A stretch of 64,000 nt of DNA, taken from the NCBI RefSeq assembly GCF_000423605.1, contig NZ_AUIH01000023.1:21594-85593 (forward strand), written 5' to 3'. A program made the position numbers and the translations under genes. Each line of letters opens with the position of its first letter. Within the stretch, counting starts at the first letter, position 1. Source of the DNA: Saccharospirillum impatiens DSM 12546. GTDB taxonomy: Bacteria > Pseudomonadota > Gammaproteobacteria > Pseudomonadales > Natronospirillaceae. Below are positions 51,965 to 60,160 of this stretch, one piece after another. The notes below the pieces were generated by a model. It did no database searches, was not told the DNA's origin, and saw nothing but the letters and a program-made list of their open reading frames with translations.

Positions 51965-52684
51965 ATGCGCCCAATGTTCGAACAGATCGATACCCGCCCC
52001 ACGCCCATTGGCCAGATCACCCTGCGTCGCCGGCGTATTCCCGGCCTGACCGACGATGACATCTATGAAGTGAAACTCGGCGACGAGTTTTTGATGTCCA
52101 GCTTGTTTGTAAAAGCCGAAGAAGCATTGTCGGATCTTGGGCTCGCCGCGCTGGATGACCGGCCAGCCGATGTTGTGGTTGGTGGTCTGGGCCTGGGCTA
52201 TACCGCCGTGGCCGCCTTAAAACACACAAAAGTACGCGAGATGCTGGTGGTGGAATTACTGGAACCGGTCATCGAATGGCATAAAAATGAAGACGTACCG
52301 CTGGGCGCGGTTCTGAATGCCGATGCACGCAATCGCTATGTACAAGGCAGTTTTTTCGACCTCGCCAAAGGCGAACCAACCGGCTTTGACCCGGAACAAC
52401 CGGGCCGTGTTTTCGATGCCATTTTGCTCGACATCGACCATTCCCCAAGCGCCTTGCTCAATGCGGCCAATGTCTCGTTCTACCAGCCCGATACCCTGGC
52501 CGCCATGGCCCGCCAGTTACGCGAACAGGGTGTGTTTGCGCTCTGGTCCAACGAACCGCCGGCACCGGATTTTATCGCCGTGCTGGAAACTGTGTTCAGC
52601 CAGGTTGAATCCCACATCATCCGGTTCTACAACCCATTCCAGAACAATGAAGCGACGGCGACTGTTTATGTTGCTGTTAAATAG
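51965..52684 (+). CDS. spermidine-synthase-like methyltransferase-fold protein
   Basis: 239 residues. The class I Rossmann methyltransferase pattern is present: DVVVGGLGLGYTAVAAL near 70-86 for the S-adenosyl ligand, MLVVELLEPVIEWHK near 92-106, and DAILLDIDHSPSALLN near 155. It resembles spermidine-synthase-like proteins lacking the N-terminal tetramer domain. Its place between vanB and ligA may be accidental, because no polyamine genes are next to it. It could be a methyltransferase acting on a small molecule; not determined. Confidence 0.65.
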   Translation: MRPMFEQIDTRPTPIGQITLRRRRIPGLTDDDIYEVKLGDEFLMSSLFVKAEEALSDLGLAALDDRPADVVVGGLGLGYTAVAALKHTKVREMLVVELLEPVIEWHKNEDVPLGAVLNADARNRYVQGSFFDLAKGEPTGFDPEQPGRVFDAILLDIDHSPSALLNAANVSFYQPDTLAAMARQLREQGVFALWSNEPPAPDFIAVLETVFSQVESHIIRFYNPFQNNEATATVYVAVK

Positions 52685-53049
52685 ACTATAGGTTTACGTT
52701 GTGGTGTTCGTACCGACTGAGTGTCAGGTGCCGGGTGTGTCTGTCCGGGGTAGTCCGCAACAGGGATGTTGCGGTCTAGGCCCCATGGATGGGTTGAGTG
52801 GGCGGCATCCCGCACGACCCCGGACAGACACACCCGGTGCCTGACACGGACTCATGGCAATAAAATAAAAGAGAACTCCGAAACGTGATCTCTGGAAATG
52901 GAACATTTCGAAGTAATTCCCACAGTCGTTGCAAAAATACGAACGTACTGTCTGAACCTCTCTCCCGCCAATAATTGATCCAGATCAGTCTACTGAGCCC
53001 GGCAACGGCTACCTTTGGCGGTCAGATACCGGCTACTAGAGGACCCACC
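52685..53049. other. 365-bp gap before ligA
   Basis: Apart from repeat C, it contains an AT-rich right half (about 52855-52980) with a GCAAAAATACGAAC stretch near 52930 that resembles a CAAAAATACCGAAC stretch upstream of the puuB-like gene. The ligA promoter must lie here. I see no gene in it. Confidence 0.55.
52721..52847. repeat. structured palindromic repeat, copy C (long subtype, reverse orientation)
   Basis: Arms 52721-52750 and 52818-52847 pair over 30 bp with two mismatches. The inner hairpin (52755-52774) reads CCGCAACA-GGGA-TGTTGCGG; in the orientation of the other copies its loop is TCCC. The interior matches copy B, so this is the same subtype inverted. It lies in the 365-bp gap upstream of ligA. 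Confidence 0.82.
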
Positions 53050-53394
53050 ATGAATGCCGCCAGGAATCCGCTGGATACCGTCACCTTCGACGGGCCCAAA
53101 GCCACGCAGGGCTATAACCTGAACAAGATGTGCTACTCCTTCAATGAGGCTAGCGCCCGTGAAGCCTTTAAAGCCAACGAGGCCGACTATTGTGACCGCT
53201 TTGGTCTGACCCGCGAGCAGAAAGATGCCATTCGGGAGCGGGACATCCTGCGCCTGCTGGAGCTGGGGGGCAGCATTTATTACCTGGCCAAGTTTGCCGG
53301 TTTGCTGGGGTTGTCGGTGCAGGATGTCGGGGGGTTGCAAACCGGCATGAGTACCGAGGAATTCAAACAGAAACTGGTTCGGGCAGGAGAATAA
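53050..53394 (+). CDS. ligA: protocatechuate 4,5-dioxygenase, alpha subunit
   Basis: About 114 residues with the LigA-type helical fold: GYNLNKMCYSFNEASAREAFKANEADYCDRFGLT near 23-55 and LLELGGSIYYLAKFAGLLGLSVQDVGGLQTGM near 75-105 are conserved. The alpha subunit covers the active site of LigB. GAGGA precedes the ATG. It is 2 bp from ligB. Protocatechuate, the product of vanillate demethylation, is the expected substrate. Confidence 0.92.
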   Translation: MNAARNPLDTVTFDGPKATQGYNLNKMCYSFNEASAREAFKANEADYCDRFGLTREQKDAIRERDILRLLELGGSIYYLAKFAGLLGLSVQDVGGLQTGMSTEEFKQKLVRAGE

Positions 53395-53396
53395 GC

Positions 53397-54236
53397 ATGG
53401 CGAAACTCATTGGTGCCGTTGGCACGTCGCACATTCCTGCGATCGGCAAGGCTATGGACCAGGGGCTGGAACAAACGCCTTACTGGAAAGACTTTTTCGA
53501 TGCCTACCCGCCAGTGCGTACCTGGTTGGATGAGCAGCAACCGGACATTGCGGTGGTGTTTTACAACGACCATGGCTTGTCGTTTTTTCTCGATAAAAAA
53601 CCGACTTATGCCATTGGCACTGCACCGGAGTACACCAACGCCGATGAAGGCTGGGGCATTCAGCCCATCGCCCCGATCACCGGCGAGACCGAGTTGTCGT
53701 GGCATATTGTCAACACACTGATCGACGATGAATTCGACGTCACCGTGTGCCAGGAGCTGCGGGTGGATCACGGTTTAACCGTGCCGATGACCCTGCTGTG
53801 GCCCAACGAGCAATACCGCAAGATCAAAGTCATACCGGTGGCGATCAACTGCGAACGCCACCCTATGCCCAAGCCTTCGCGCTCCTATAAGCTCGGGCAG
53901 TCTATTGGCCGGGCCATTCAGTCCTGGTCGGGGGATGAGAAAGTGGTGGTCCTGGGCACTGGCGGGTTGTCACACCAGCTCGATGGCGCCCGCGCCGGTT
54001 TCATCAATAAAGAGTTTGATCTGTTTTGCATGGAAAAACTGGTGAGCGACCCCGGTGCTCTGCTGGGCTATACCAACGCCGACCTGACGGAAATAGCCGG
54101 TGCTCAGGGCGTAGAACTGGCCATGTGGTTGGCGATGCGCGGTGCCCTGGAAGGCGACGTCAAGTTGCTGCACCAGAACTACCACATACCGGTCTCCAAT
54201 ACCGGGGCCGGGTTGATGCTGCTGGAGCCGGCGTAG
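53397..54236 (+). CDS. ligB: protocatechuate 4,5-dioxygenase, beta (catalytic) subunit
   Basis: 279 residues of the LigB superfamily of type II extradiol dioxygenases. The expected iron and catalytic residues are visible as His12 in GTSHIP, His near 60 in YNDHGLSFF, and His near 125 in VDHGLTVPM, followed by GTGGLSHQLDGARAGFINKEFD near 187-208 and the NADLTEIAGAQGVE segment containing a conserved Glu. It cleaves protocatechuate between C4 and C5 to carboxy-hydroxymuconate semialdehyde. The downstream 4,5-pathway genes (ligC, ligI, ligJ, ligK) are not in this window. Confidence 0.93.
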   Translation: MAKLIGAVGTSHIPAIGKAMDQGLEQTPYWKDFFDAYPPVRTWLDEQQPDIAVVFYNDHGLSFFLDKKPTYAIGTAPEYTNADEGWGIQPIAPITGETELSWHIVNTLIDDEFDVTVCQELRVDHGLTVPMTLLWPNEQYRKIKVIPVAINCERHPMPKPSRSYKLGQSIGRAIQSWSGDEKVVVLGTGGLSHQLDGARAGFINKEFDLFCMEKLVSDPGALLGYTNADLTEIAGAQGVELAMWLAMRGALEGDVKLLHQNYHIPVSNTGAGLMLLEPA

Positions 54237-54246
54237 ACCGGGCGAT

Positions 54247-54504
54247 CTATCCGCCGCGCCGGATCACGGCATCGACATAGCTGCACGAGGCGCGTATCTC
54301 GTAATTCTGGTCTCTTGCCCAGCTCAGGCCAGCGTCAACCAACTGCCTGGCCAGGCCGTGATGGCGCAGGGCAGGCGGGACAAAGGTATGGTCAAAATCG
54401 ACCAGTGCTGACCCTTGCGGATGGTGATACGTCAGAGACGACGTCTCGCCATCCAGTTCGATCACAAAGCGCTTATGGTCAGGCTGATGTTGCACATCGG
54501 GCAT
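54247..54504 (-). CDS. small GNAT-type N-acetyltransferase (YjdJ-like)
   Basis: About 85 residues, starting after a strong AGGAG ribosome-binding site. It is a minimal Gcn5-related fold (PF14542 type): the phrase LTYHHPQGSALVDFDHTFVPPALRHHGLARQLVDAGLSWAR contains the acetyl-CoA-binding R/Q-x-x-G-x-A/G-like segment in LRHHGLARQLV. Homologues are small acetyltransferases of unknown substrate. It is coupled with the DUF2789-like gene 32 bp upstream. Confidence 0.75.
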   Translation of the reverse strand: MPDVQHQPDHKRFVIELDGETSSLTYHHPQGSALVDFDHTFVPPALRHHGLARQLVDAGLSWARDQNYEIRASCSYVDAVIRRGG

Positions 54505-54536
54505 AGCAGGCTCCTGCCGGGAAGTCAGTGTCATGA

Positions 54537-54773
54537 TCAATTGTTCTTGTGCAGCAGTGATTCCATGGTATCGACCAATTCGGCCCATTCCGCGTCGTCA
54601 TCGCGCATGCGAGCGAGTGTGAGGCGTTGCTCGAAACTCAGGAAATCAGCCTCGGAGACATCGTCTCCCTGGTCCAGATGGTTGTGCCTGAAAAACGCTT
54701 CAATCGCATCCTGGCTGCTGTCCAGCCCCAATTGATCAAACAGGGTCGTCATATCCGGTAAGGGTGTCATCAT
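54537..54773 (-). CDS. small conserved protein (DUF2789-like)
   Basis: 78 residues. The pattern LFDQLGLDSSQDAIEAFFRHNHLDQGDDVSEADFLSFEQRLTLARMRDDDAEWAELVDTMESLL matches my memory of DUF2789, an all-helical family of gammaproteobacteria. There is no signal peptide, and function is unknown. It is followed by the small acetyltransferase gene in the same direction. Confidence 0.75.
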   Translation of the reverse strand: MMTPLPDMTTLFDQLGLDSSQDAIEAFFRHNHLDQGDDVSEADFLSFEQRLTLARMRDDDAEWAELVDTMESLLHKNN

Positions 54774-54980
54774 GATGTTAGCCCCCTCATTCGGTTAACA
54801 TGAACCATAAGCATAGCTGTTCTTCATGACAGTACCATGGACGAGCCAGCGGCCATTGGCCCAGGTTGACGCAAGTGTCCACCTGAATGAACAGTGCCGG
54901 GCCACAGTGGGTCGCTATTTTCGCTGTTGGCGCCTTACGGCCAAGCCGCTCACGGTTCGATGCCCGGGGCATGCAGGCCT

Positions 54981-55544
54981 CTACAAAATTCGCCCTTCCA
55001 CCTCTTCCTGCAAACGCTCCAGGTTGCGCTGGCTGTTGGTCGATTGCGGGTAGATGTTGAGCACCTGCTCATAGGCCCGGATCGCCGCTTCCGGCTGCCG
55101 CAGGCGTGCAAATATAGATCCCAGACCGGCCAGAGCCCCAAAATGCCGCGGTTCAAGCGTTAGCGTCTGTTCAATATCGGCCAGTGACTGGTTAATGTCT
55201 CCGCGTATGAAGTGCAGGGTGGCGCGTTTGTTCCAGGCTTCAGCGAACTCGGGCTCGTCTTCGATCAGCGTATCGAGCAGGCTCAACGCAGTCTCCAGCT
55301 CTCCTTGTTGCATGGCTCGCACACCTCGTCGTAGCTGGCGTGAGGCTTCTTCCGTCGGGCCACGGCTCCAGAGAACCCAAATTTGCTGTTCGATTACCGA
55401 AGACACGTTAACCCCGGGTGACGTTTGAAGTTCGTCAAACAAGGGGTCGAGTCGTTCATCATTCTGGTCGGCATTAACGCCAGTGGTCAGCCACAAGATA
55501 CCAGCCAATAGCCAGGTCCAGTGGGCGGGGCGGACGCAGTTCAT
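54981..55544 (-). CDS. periplasmic tetratricopeptide-repeat protein
   Basis: About 187 residues. A Sec signal peptide (WTWLLAGILWLTTGVNA) leads to an N-terminal region with VIEQQIWVLWS, then three to four TPR units from about residue 75 (ALSLLDTLIEDEPEFAEAWNKRATLHFIRGDINQSLADIEQTLTLEPRHFGALAGLGSIFARLRQPEAAIRAYEQVLNIYP). GGAGGT precedes the ATG. TPRs mediate protein interactions; the partner is unknown. It is alone on the minus strand. Confidence 0.83.
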   Translation of the reverse strand: MNCVRPAHWTWLLAGILWLTTGVNADQNDERLDPLFDELQTSPGVNVSSVIEQQIWVLWSRGPTEEASRQLRRGVRAMQQGELETALSLLDTLIEDEPEFAEAWNKRATLHFIRGDINQSLADIEQTLTLEPRHFGALAGLGSIFARLRQPEAAIRAYEQVLNIYPQSTNSQRNLERLQEEVEGRIL

Positions 55545-55632
55545 CGCAGGTACCTCCATCCGGGTAGAGAACGTTATTCGCTACGGGGTCAATAATAGAC
55601 CAATACGGATGAAGGTGAGGTCGGGTTGAGGC

Positions 55633-56181
55633 TCAGAAATTGGCAGGCGTGGTGGCTGATACGATCTGGCAGGGCTCATCAAAGGGGTTTCTGAAACGGT
55701 GCGGCCGGGTCGAGTCAAAGTAATAGGCATCGCCGGTTTTCAGCTCATACACCTCAGTGCCCACGGTCAGTTCAAAGCGGCCGCTGACGACCAGGCCGGC
55801 TTCTTCGCCCTCGTGCACATAGAGGTCTGCTCCGGTATCGGCACCAGGCTCATAGGTCTCGATCATAAAGGCCAGGGCGCGGCGGCCATAGGCCTTGCCG
55901 ACCAGTTTCATGCTGACATCGTTGACTGACAGGTCCATGAACTCATCCGGGCTGTACACCACCGGTTGGCTGGAATCCGTTTCAGCGTCTTCTGCGAAGA
56001 ACTCGACCAGCGACATCGGAATACCCTGCAGTACCTTCTTAAGCGAACCGACACTGGGGCTGACACTGTTCTTCTCGATCATCGAGATGGTGCTGTTGGT
56101 CACACCGGCACGTTTGGCCAGTTCACGTTGCGACAGGCCTTTTTGCTTGCGAATAAGCTTGAGTCGTTCACCCACATCCAA
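55633..56181 (-). CDS. puuR: XRE-cupin repressor (PuuR-like)
   Basis: 182 residues: an XRE-type helix-turn-helix at about 5-60 (GERLKLIRKQKGLSQRELAKRAGVTNSTISMIEKNSVSPSVGSLKKVL), then a cupin domain near 100-180 (VHEGEEAGLVVSGRFELTVG...YYFDSTRPHRFRNP). That architecture is PuuR, the putrescine-responsive repressor. It starts with TTG following GGAGG; no ATG in frame is nearby. It is divergent from a gamma-glutamylputrescine-oxidase-like gene, its likely target. Similar XRE-cupin regulators control other amine pathways. Confidence 0.8.
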   Translation of the reverse strand: MDVGERLKLIRKQKGLSQRELAKRAGVTNSTISMIEKNSVSPSVGSLKKVLQGIPMSLVEFFAEDAETDSSQPVVYSPDEFMDLSVNDVSMKLVGKAYGRRALAFMIETYEPGADTGADLYVHEGEEAGLVVSGRFELTVGTEVYELKTGDAYYFDSTRPHRFRNPFDEPCQIVSATTPANF

Positions 56182-56576
56182 GGGTTGCTTCCTCCGGTAA
56201 CGAGCATGATTCGGTCGATGTCAGCATGACAGGGTACATCACGCCGGGCATTCATTATTTTTTACAGAGTGTAGCAAATACTGGCAACTGAGCGGTATGT
56301 CTATTTAGTTAAAGAGGCATAGCTCAAATTGCAGATTTGACGGCGAACTGAGTGCCAGGTGTCGGGTATGCCTCTCTGGGGTCGGCGTGAACCCTTCCGT
56401 GGGGCCTAGACCGCAACATCCTTGTTGCGGACTTCCCCGGAGAGGCATACCCGACACCTGGCACGGACTCCTGCCAACAAAGTGAACTTCACCCCCCAAC
56501 CGGGAGTTGTAAAATCAGTCAGAATGTGTCAAAAATACCGAACATTCGACGATTATAATTGACGGCCAACCAAACT
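56182..56576. other. 395-bp divergent promoter region of the puuR and puuB-like genes
   Basis: The left part (56182-56345) is the puuR leader and promoter, the middle is repeat D (56352-56464), and the right part holds an AT-rich stretch with CAAAAATACCGAAC near 56529. I recall the E. coli PuuR box as AAAATATAATGAACA, and this stretch is partly similar. No gene is seen. Confidence 0.5.
56352..56464. repeat. structured palindromic repeat, copy D (short subtype)
   Basis: Arms 56352-56381 and 56435-56464 pair over 30 bp with a single mismatch. The inner hairpin CCGCAACA-TCCT-TGTTGCGG (56411-56430) is perfect. The CCTAGACC block is present; the long-subtype insert is absent, as in copy A. It lies between the puuR start and the puuB-like gene. 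Confidence 0.83.
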
Positions 56577-57899
56577 ATGAATGCCCCCCGCAGCACCTAC
56601 CTGAACCCACAAACCCACACCGATGATCACCCCGCGTCCTATTACATCGCCACGGCGAACCCGGGCACACAGCGACACTACCCAAGCCTGACCGAGCGGG
56701 TTGAGGCGGATGTGTGCGTGGTGGGTGGTGGCTTCAGCGGCGTGAACACGGCCCTGGAACTGGCCGACCGGGGCTATAAGGTGGTGTTGCTGGAGGGCCG
56801 CCGCATCGGCTGGGGCGCCAGTGGCCGTAACGGCGGGCAACTGATTCGTGGTGTCGGCCACGGCCTGGAGCCATTTCGCAAGGCGCTTGGGCAAGAGGGC
56901 ATCGATGCCGTGACCCAAATGGGCTACGAGTCGGTCGATATCATCCGTGAGCGCGTAGCGCGCTTTAACATTCAATGTGACCTGAAGTGGGGCTATTGCG
57001 ACCTGGCGCTGCGCCCGAGCCACCTTAAAGACCTGGATGCCGACTTCGAAGAGCTAAAAGCCACCGGCTACGCCCACAAGGTCGAACGCATCGGCAAAGA
57101 GCGCATGCACGAAGTGGTCGGCTCCGACCGCTACATTGGCGGGCTCATCGACTACGGCGCGGGGCACCTGCACCCGCTTAACCTGATCACAGGCGAGGCG
57201 GCTGCCGCCGCTGAGCTCGGCGTGCAGATATTCGAAAACAGCCTGGTCACCGACATTGAACACGGCGAGCGCGTGCGCGTTAAAACCGCCAGTGGTGAAG
57301 TAACGGCCGACCGGCTGGTGCTCTGCGGGAACGCCTATGTGGCAGGCCTGAATGACACCCTGGCCGGTAAAGTGCTGCCCGCCGGAAGCTACGTAATGGC
57401 CACCGAACCTCTTACCGAAGAGCAAGCCAAACGAGTACTCCCGCAAGACATGGCCGTGTGCGACCTGAACGTGGCACTCGACTACTACCGCCTGAGCGCC
57501 GACCGCCGCCTGCTGTTCGGCGGCCTGTGCAACTATTCCGGCAGAGACCCGGCCTCGATAGCAGCCGCCCTGAAACCCCATATGGATAAAGTCTTCCCCT
57601 ACCTGAACGACTTGCGCATCGATTACCAGTGGGGCGGCATGATCGGCATCGGCGCCAACCGCTTCCCGCAGATTGGCCGGCTGCAGCCCAACGTATACTA
57701 CGCCCAAGCCTATTCAGGCCACGGCGTGAACGTAACGCATCTCGCAGGCCGGCTGATTGCCGAAAGCATCCACCAGGAAAGCAAACGCCTCGACCTCTTT
57801 GAAAAAGTAAAACACATCACCTTTCCCGGCGGGCCGAAGTTCCGGTCGCCTATACTGGCTCTGGGTATGTTGTACCACCGGTTACGGGACGTGATTTAA
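56577..57899 (+). CDS. puuB: FAD-dependent amine oxidase, gamma-glutamylputrescine-oxidase-like
   Basis: About 440 residues of the DAO/PuuB family. VCVVGGGFSGVNTALELADRG near 47-68 binds FAD, GRRIGWGASGRNGGQLIRG near 80 is a characteristic PuuB/OrdL feature, and AYSGHGVNVTHLAGRLIAE near 385 closes the FAD site. I chose the ATG at 56577; a TTG six codons earlier is possible. It probably oxidises gamma-glutamylputrescine or a related amine and is divergent from a PuuR-type regulator. Genes for the other Puu steps are not adjacent, so the substrate is uncertain. Confidence 0.78.
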   Translation: MNAPRSTYLNPQTHTDDHPASYYIATANPGTQRHYPSLTERVEADVCVVGGGFSGVNTALELADRGYKVVLLEGRRIGWGASGRNGGQLIRGVGHGLEPFRKALGQEGIDAVTQMGYESVDIIRERVARFNIQCDLKWGYCDLALRPSHLKDLDADFEELKATGYAHKVERIGKERMHEVVGSDRYIGGLIDYGAGHLHPLNLITGEAAAAAELGVQIFENSLVTDIEHGERVRVKTASGEVTADRLVLCGNAYVAGLNDTLAGKVLPAGSYVMATEPLTEEQAKRVLPQDMAVCDLNVALDYYRLSADRRLLFGGLCNYSGRDPASIAAALKPHMDKVFPYLNDLRIDYQWGGMIGIGANRFPQIGRLQPNVYYAQAYSGHGVNVTHLAGRLIAESIHQESKRLDLFEKVKHITFPGGPKFRSPILALGMLYHRLRDVI

Positions 57900-58102
57900 C
57901 AGGGCTTTAGCACCAACCAGAGGCGTTTCTCCCACTCTAATTGCGCCTTTTGTCAGGCCCTGGCGAGCTAATCCAACCGCTGAGACCCGCGGTCAGAAGG
58001 TGAAATTTTGTTAGCCTTGGGGTTTGCCCGGACGAGTGCCATACTGACGGCTGTACTTGGGGTATAGCTTTCTACCAATAACGAACCAAGGGTGTTTACT
58101 GT

Positions 58103-58480
58103 ATGGAAATGGATGACCCAGTTAACGTATTCGGCGAAAAACTGGAAATGTGCGGTCAGGATCCGGTCACCGGGTTTTACCGGGACGGTCATTGCAACAC
58201 CTGCGCACAGGATGTCGGTTCTCATACCGTCTGCATTGAAGCGTCGAAGTCGTTCCTGGACTATTCGAAGTCCAAAGGGAATGACCTTTCAACGCCCCGG
58301 CCTGAGTTTGGCTTTAAGGGGTTAAAGCCCGGAGACAGCTGGTGTGTTTGTGCGGCACGGTGGTTGGAAGCTGTGGAAGGCGATGCTGCACCGAGGCTTA
58401 ATCTGAAGAGTACCCATATTAAAGCACTGGAAATTATTCCAATGGACCTGCTGAAAAGGTATGCGGCAGATTTGAACTAA
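58103..58480 (+). CDS. DUF2237 family protein
   Basis: 125 residues. The motifs DPVTGFYRDGHCNTCAQDVGSHTVC, FLDYSKSKGNDLSTPRPEFGFKGLKPGDSWCVCAARW and the trailing LKALEIIPMDLLKRY match the DUF2237 family as I remember it. Four or more conserved Cys suggest a metal or redox role, not established. It is alone on the plus strand between the puuB-like gene and a decayed VOC gene. Confidence 0.82.
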   Translation: MEMDDPVNVFGEKLEMCGQDPVTGFYRDGHCNTCAQDVGSHTVCIEASKSFLDYSKSKGNDLSTPRPEFGFKGLKPGDSWCVCAARWLEAVEGDAAPRLNLKSTHIKALEIIPMDLLKRYAADLN

Positions 58481-58589
58481 GGAGCCTCTGAGCAAGCTCT
58501 TCACTTCACACGAGAGAGAATGGCCGGAAGCCCTGTTCGAATAGCTGGTATAGACTTATTCGACAAGAATCATTGATGAGTGTACTGGT

Positions 58590-58931
58590 GTGTCCGCTGG
58601 CTTTAAGAATAACCCACAGTTCACTGACGAAACGGCGGCCGGCATGGTGTGGAGTGACACCATCAATGTGATGCTGTTGACCCACGCCAAGTGGCGGACC
58701 TTCACAGATCGACCGATCCCACCGACAACCTCCAGCGAAGTCCTGCTCGCCCTGTCATGCGACAGCCGTGAAGAGGTTGATCGAATGAACGAGGCAGCGG
58801 CCGCCAATGGTGGAGTAGCCGACATTATTCCCGATCAGGGGCTGGATTTTATGTACAGTCGAAGCTTTGCAGACCCTGATGGACATGTGTGGGAGCCGAT
58901 GTGGATGGATATGTCGACTTTGGCGACTTAA
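58590..58931 (+). pseudogene. VOC/glyoxalase-family gene missing its 5' end
   Basis: The 113 residues from GTG at 58590 begin at GFKNNPQFTDETAAGMVWSDTINVMLLTHAKWRTF, which in homologues known to me is preceded by about 30 residues (the first beta strand and helix with a metal-binding His). No ribosome-binding site precedes the GTG, and the DNA upstream does not code for that lost part in any frame I can see. The C-terminal FADPDGHVWEPMWMDMS is intact, with a metal-ligand Glu. It is probably a truncated relic, though a shortened functional protein cannot be ruled out. Confidence 0.6.
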
Positions 58932-59093
58932 GCTCTGTCTAGAATTAAGCGAGCGGTGCTGTTGATGATCAGGTGTCCTGCCCAGAATCCTGTTTGACAA
59001 CTGAATGCTGACTCAATGGCACGAGTCACCTCAGGCAAGGGGGTAGATAAGCCCCTGCGGAGTGCAGCGTTAGCTGACTATAGGGAATGTTAA

Positions 59094-59975
59094 ATGCGAT
59101 TACTTAAAGGGTTGTTAGTCAGTTGTGCTGTTGGTCTGTCCGGTTGCCAGGTAGCTGACTCCGCAGGCTCCAGTGCCTCAGCGCCATTGGCAGTGGATGC
59201 ATCACCTGTTACGGGGGGCGATTGGTATCAACCTGTGGTCGGTGTGACCTGGCAATGGCAGTTACTGGTCAGTGACGGTCAGCCATTAAACACAGACTAT
59301 GATGTAACCATCTACGATATTGATCTTTTCGATACAGCGCCGTCTACCATCGACGCCCTCCAGGCAAGTGGTCGTAAGGTGATCTGTTATTTCTCTGCCG
59401 GATCCTACGAGAATTTTCGGGACGATGAGGGCGAATTTGATGGTGATGTGTTGGGCAATACCCTCGATGGCTGGCCCGATGAACGCTGGCTGGATATTCG
59501 TTCACCCAACGTACACCGGATAATGGAAGACCGGCTTGATCTGGCGGTCGAGAAGGGCTGTAATGGCGTTGAGCCAGACAATGTGGATGGCTATTTGAAT
59601 GACCCCGGGTTTAGTCTCACTGCGAATGATCAATTGGCCTACAACCGTTTTATCGCGAACGAGGCGCATCGGCGAGGCTTGGCCGTCGGCCTGAAAAACG
59701 ACCTCGACCAGGTAGCAGAGCTGGTTGAATACTATGACTTTGCCGTTAACGAGCAATGCTTTCAATACGACGAATGCGCAATGCTTGACCCATTCATATC
59801 GGCCGGAAAGCCGGTTCTCAACGCCGAGTATCCCGAAGAGGATGACGATCTTTCCCTGGGAGACAGCTCAGTAGCAGCGCTCTGTACAAACGCCAATAGC
59901 CGCGAGTTCAGTACATTGGTGCTCCCGCTGGATTTGGATGACGCCTTTCGTACATCATGCCAGGATGAAATCTGA
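59094..59975 (+). CDS. GH114-type glycoside hydrolase lipoprotein
   Basis: 293 residues. A type II signal ends in a lipobox (VGLSGC, Cys18), so it is anchored in a membrane. The body has the GH114 (endo-alpha-1,4-polygalactosaminidase-like) pattern: TWQWQL near 60, YDIDLFDT near 75, VICYFSAGSYENFRDD near 100, GCNGVEPDNVDGY near 160 with acidic catalytic candidates Glu and Asp, and FAVNEQCFQYDEC near 220. It may cleave a galactosaminoglycan of biofilm matrix or surface polysaccharide. It is alone on the plus strand. Confidence 0.82.
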   Translation: MRLLKGLLVSCAVGLSGCQVADSAGSSASAPLAVDASPVTGGDWYQPVVGVTWQWQLLVSDGQPLNTDYDVTIYDIDLFDTAPSTIDALQASGRKVICYFSAGSYENFRDDEGEFDGDVLGNTLDGWPDERWLDIRSPNVHRIMEDRLDLAVEKGCNGVEPDNVDGYLNDPGFSLTANDQLAYNRFIANEAHRRGLAVGLKNDLDQVAELVEYYDFAVNEQCFQYDECAMLDPFISAGKPVLNAEYPEEDDDLSLGDSSVAALCTNANSREFSTLVLPLDLDDAFRTSCQDEI

Positions 59976-60160
59976 CCTAACGTATGAGTCAATTTCGGGA
60001 GCGAATGAGGCCGTACATCGATGGCTCTGGCTCGGGCGATGACCTGATAACGGCTTCGATAGCAGATTTCGACTATACTCGCGGTCGTCGGAGCACTGGC
60101 GGTGATGGCAGTACGCGGCTCTATCGCATTGACTGATCGTTGCAACAAGGAAGGAACGCC

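Noticed and set aside
47428..56464. CRISPR array or simple insertion sequences as explanation of the repeats
   Set aside because: The copies are far apart, lack spacers and a transposase, and consist of internal palindromes; they are listed as structured repeats instead.
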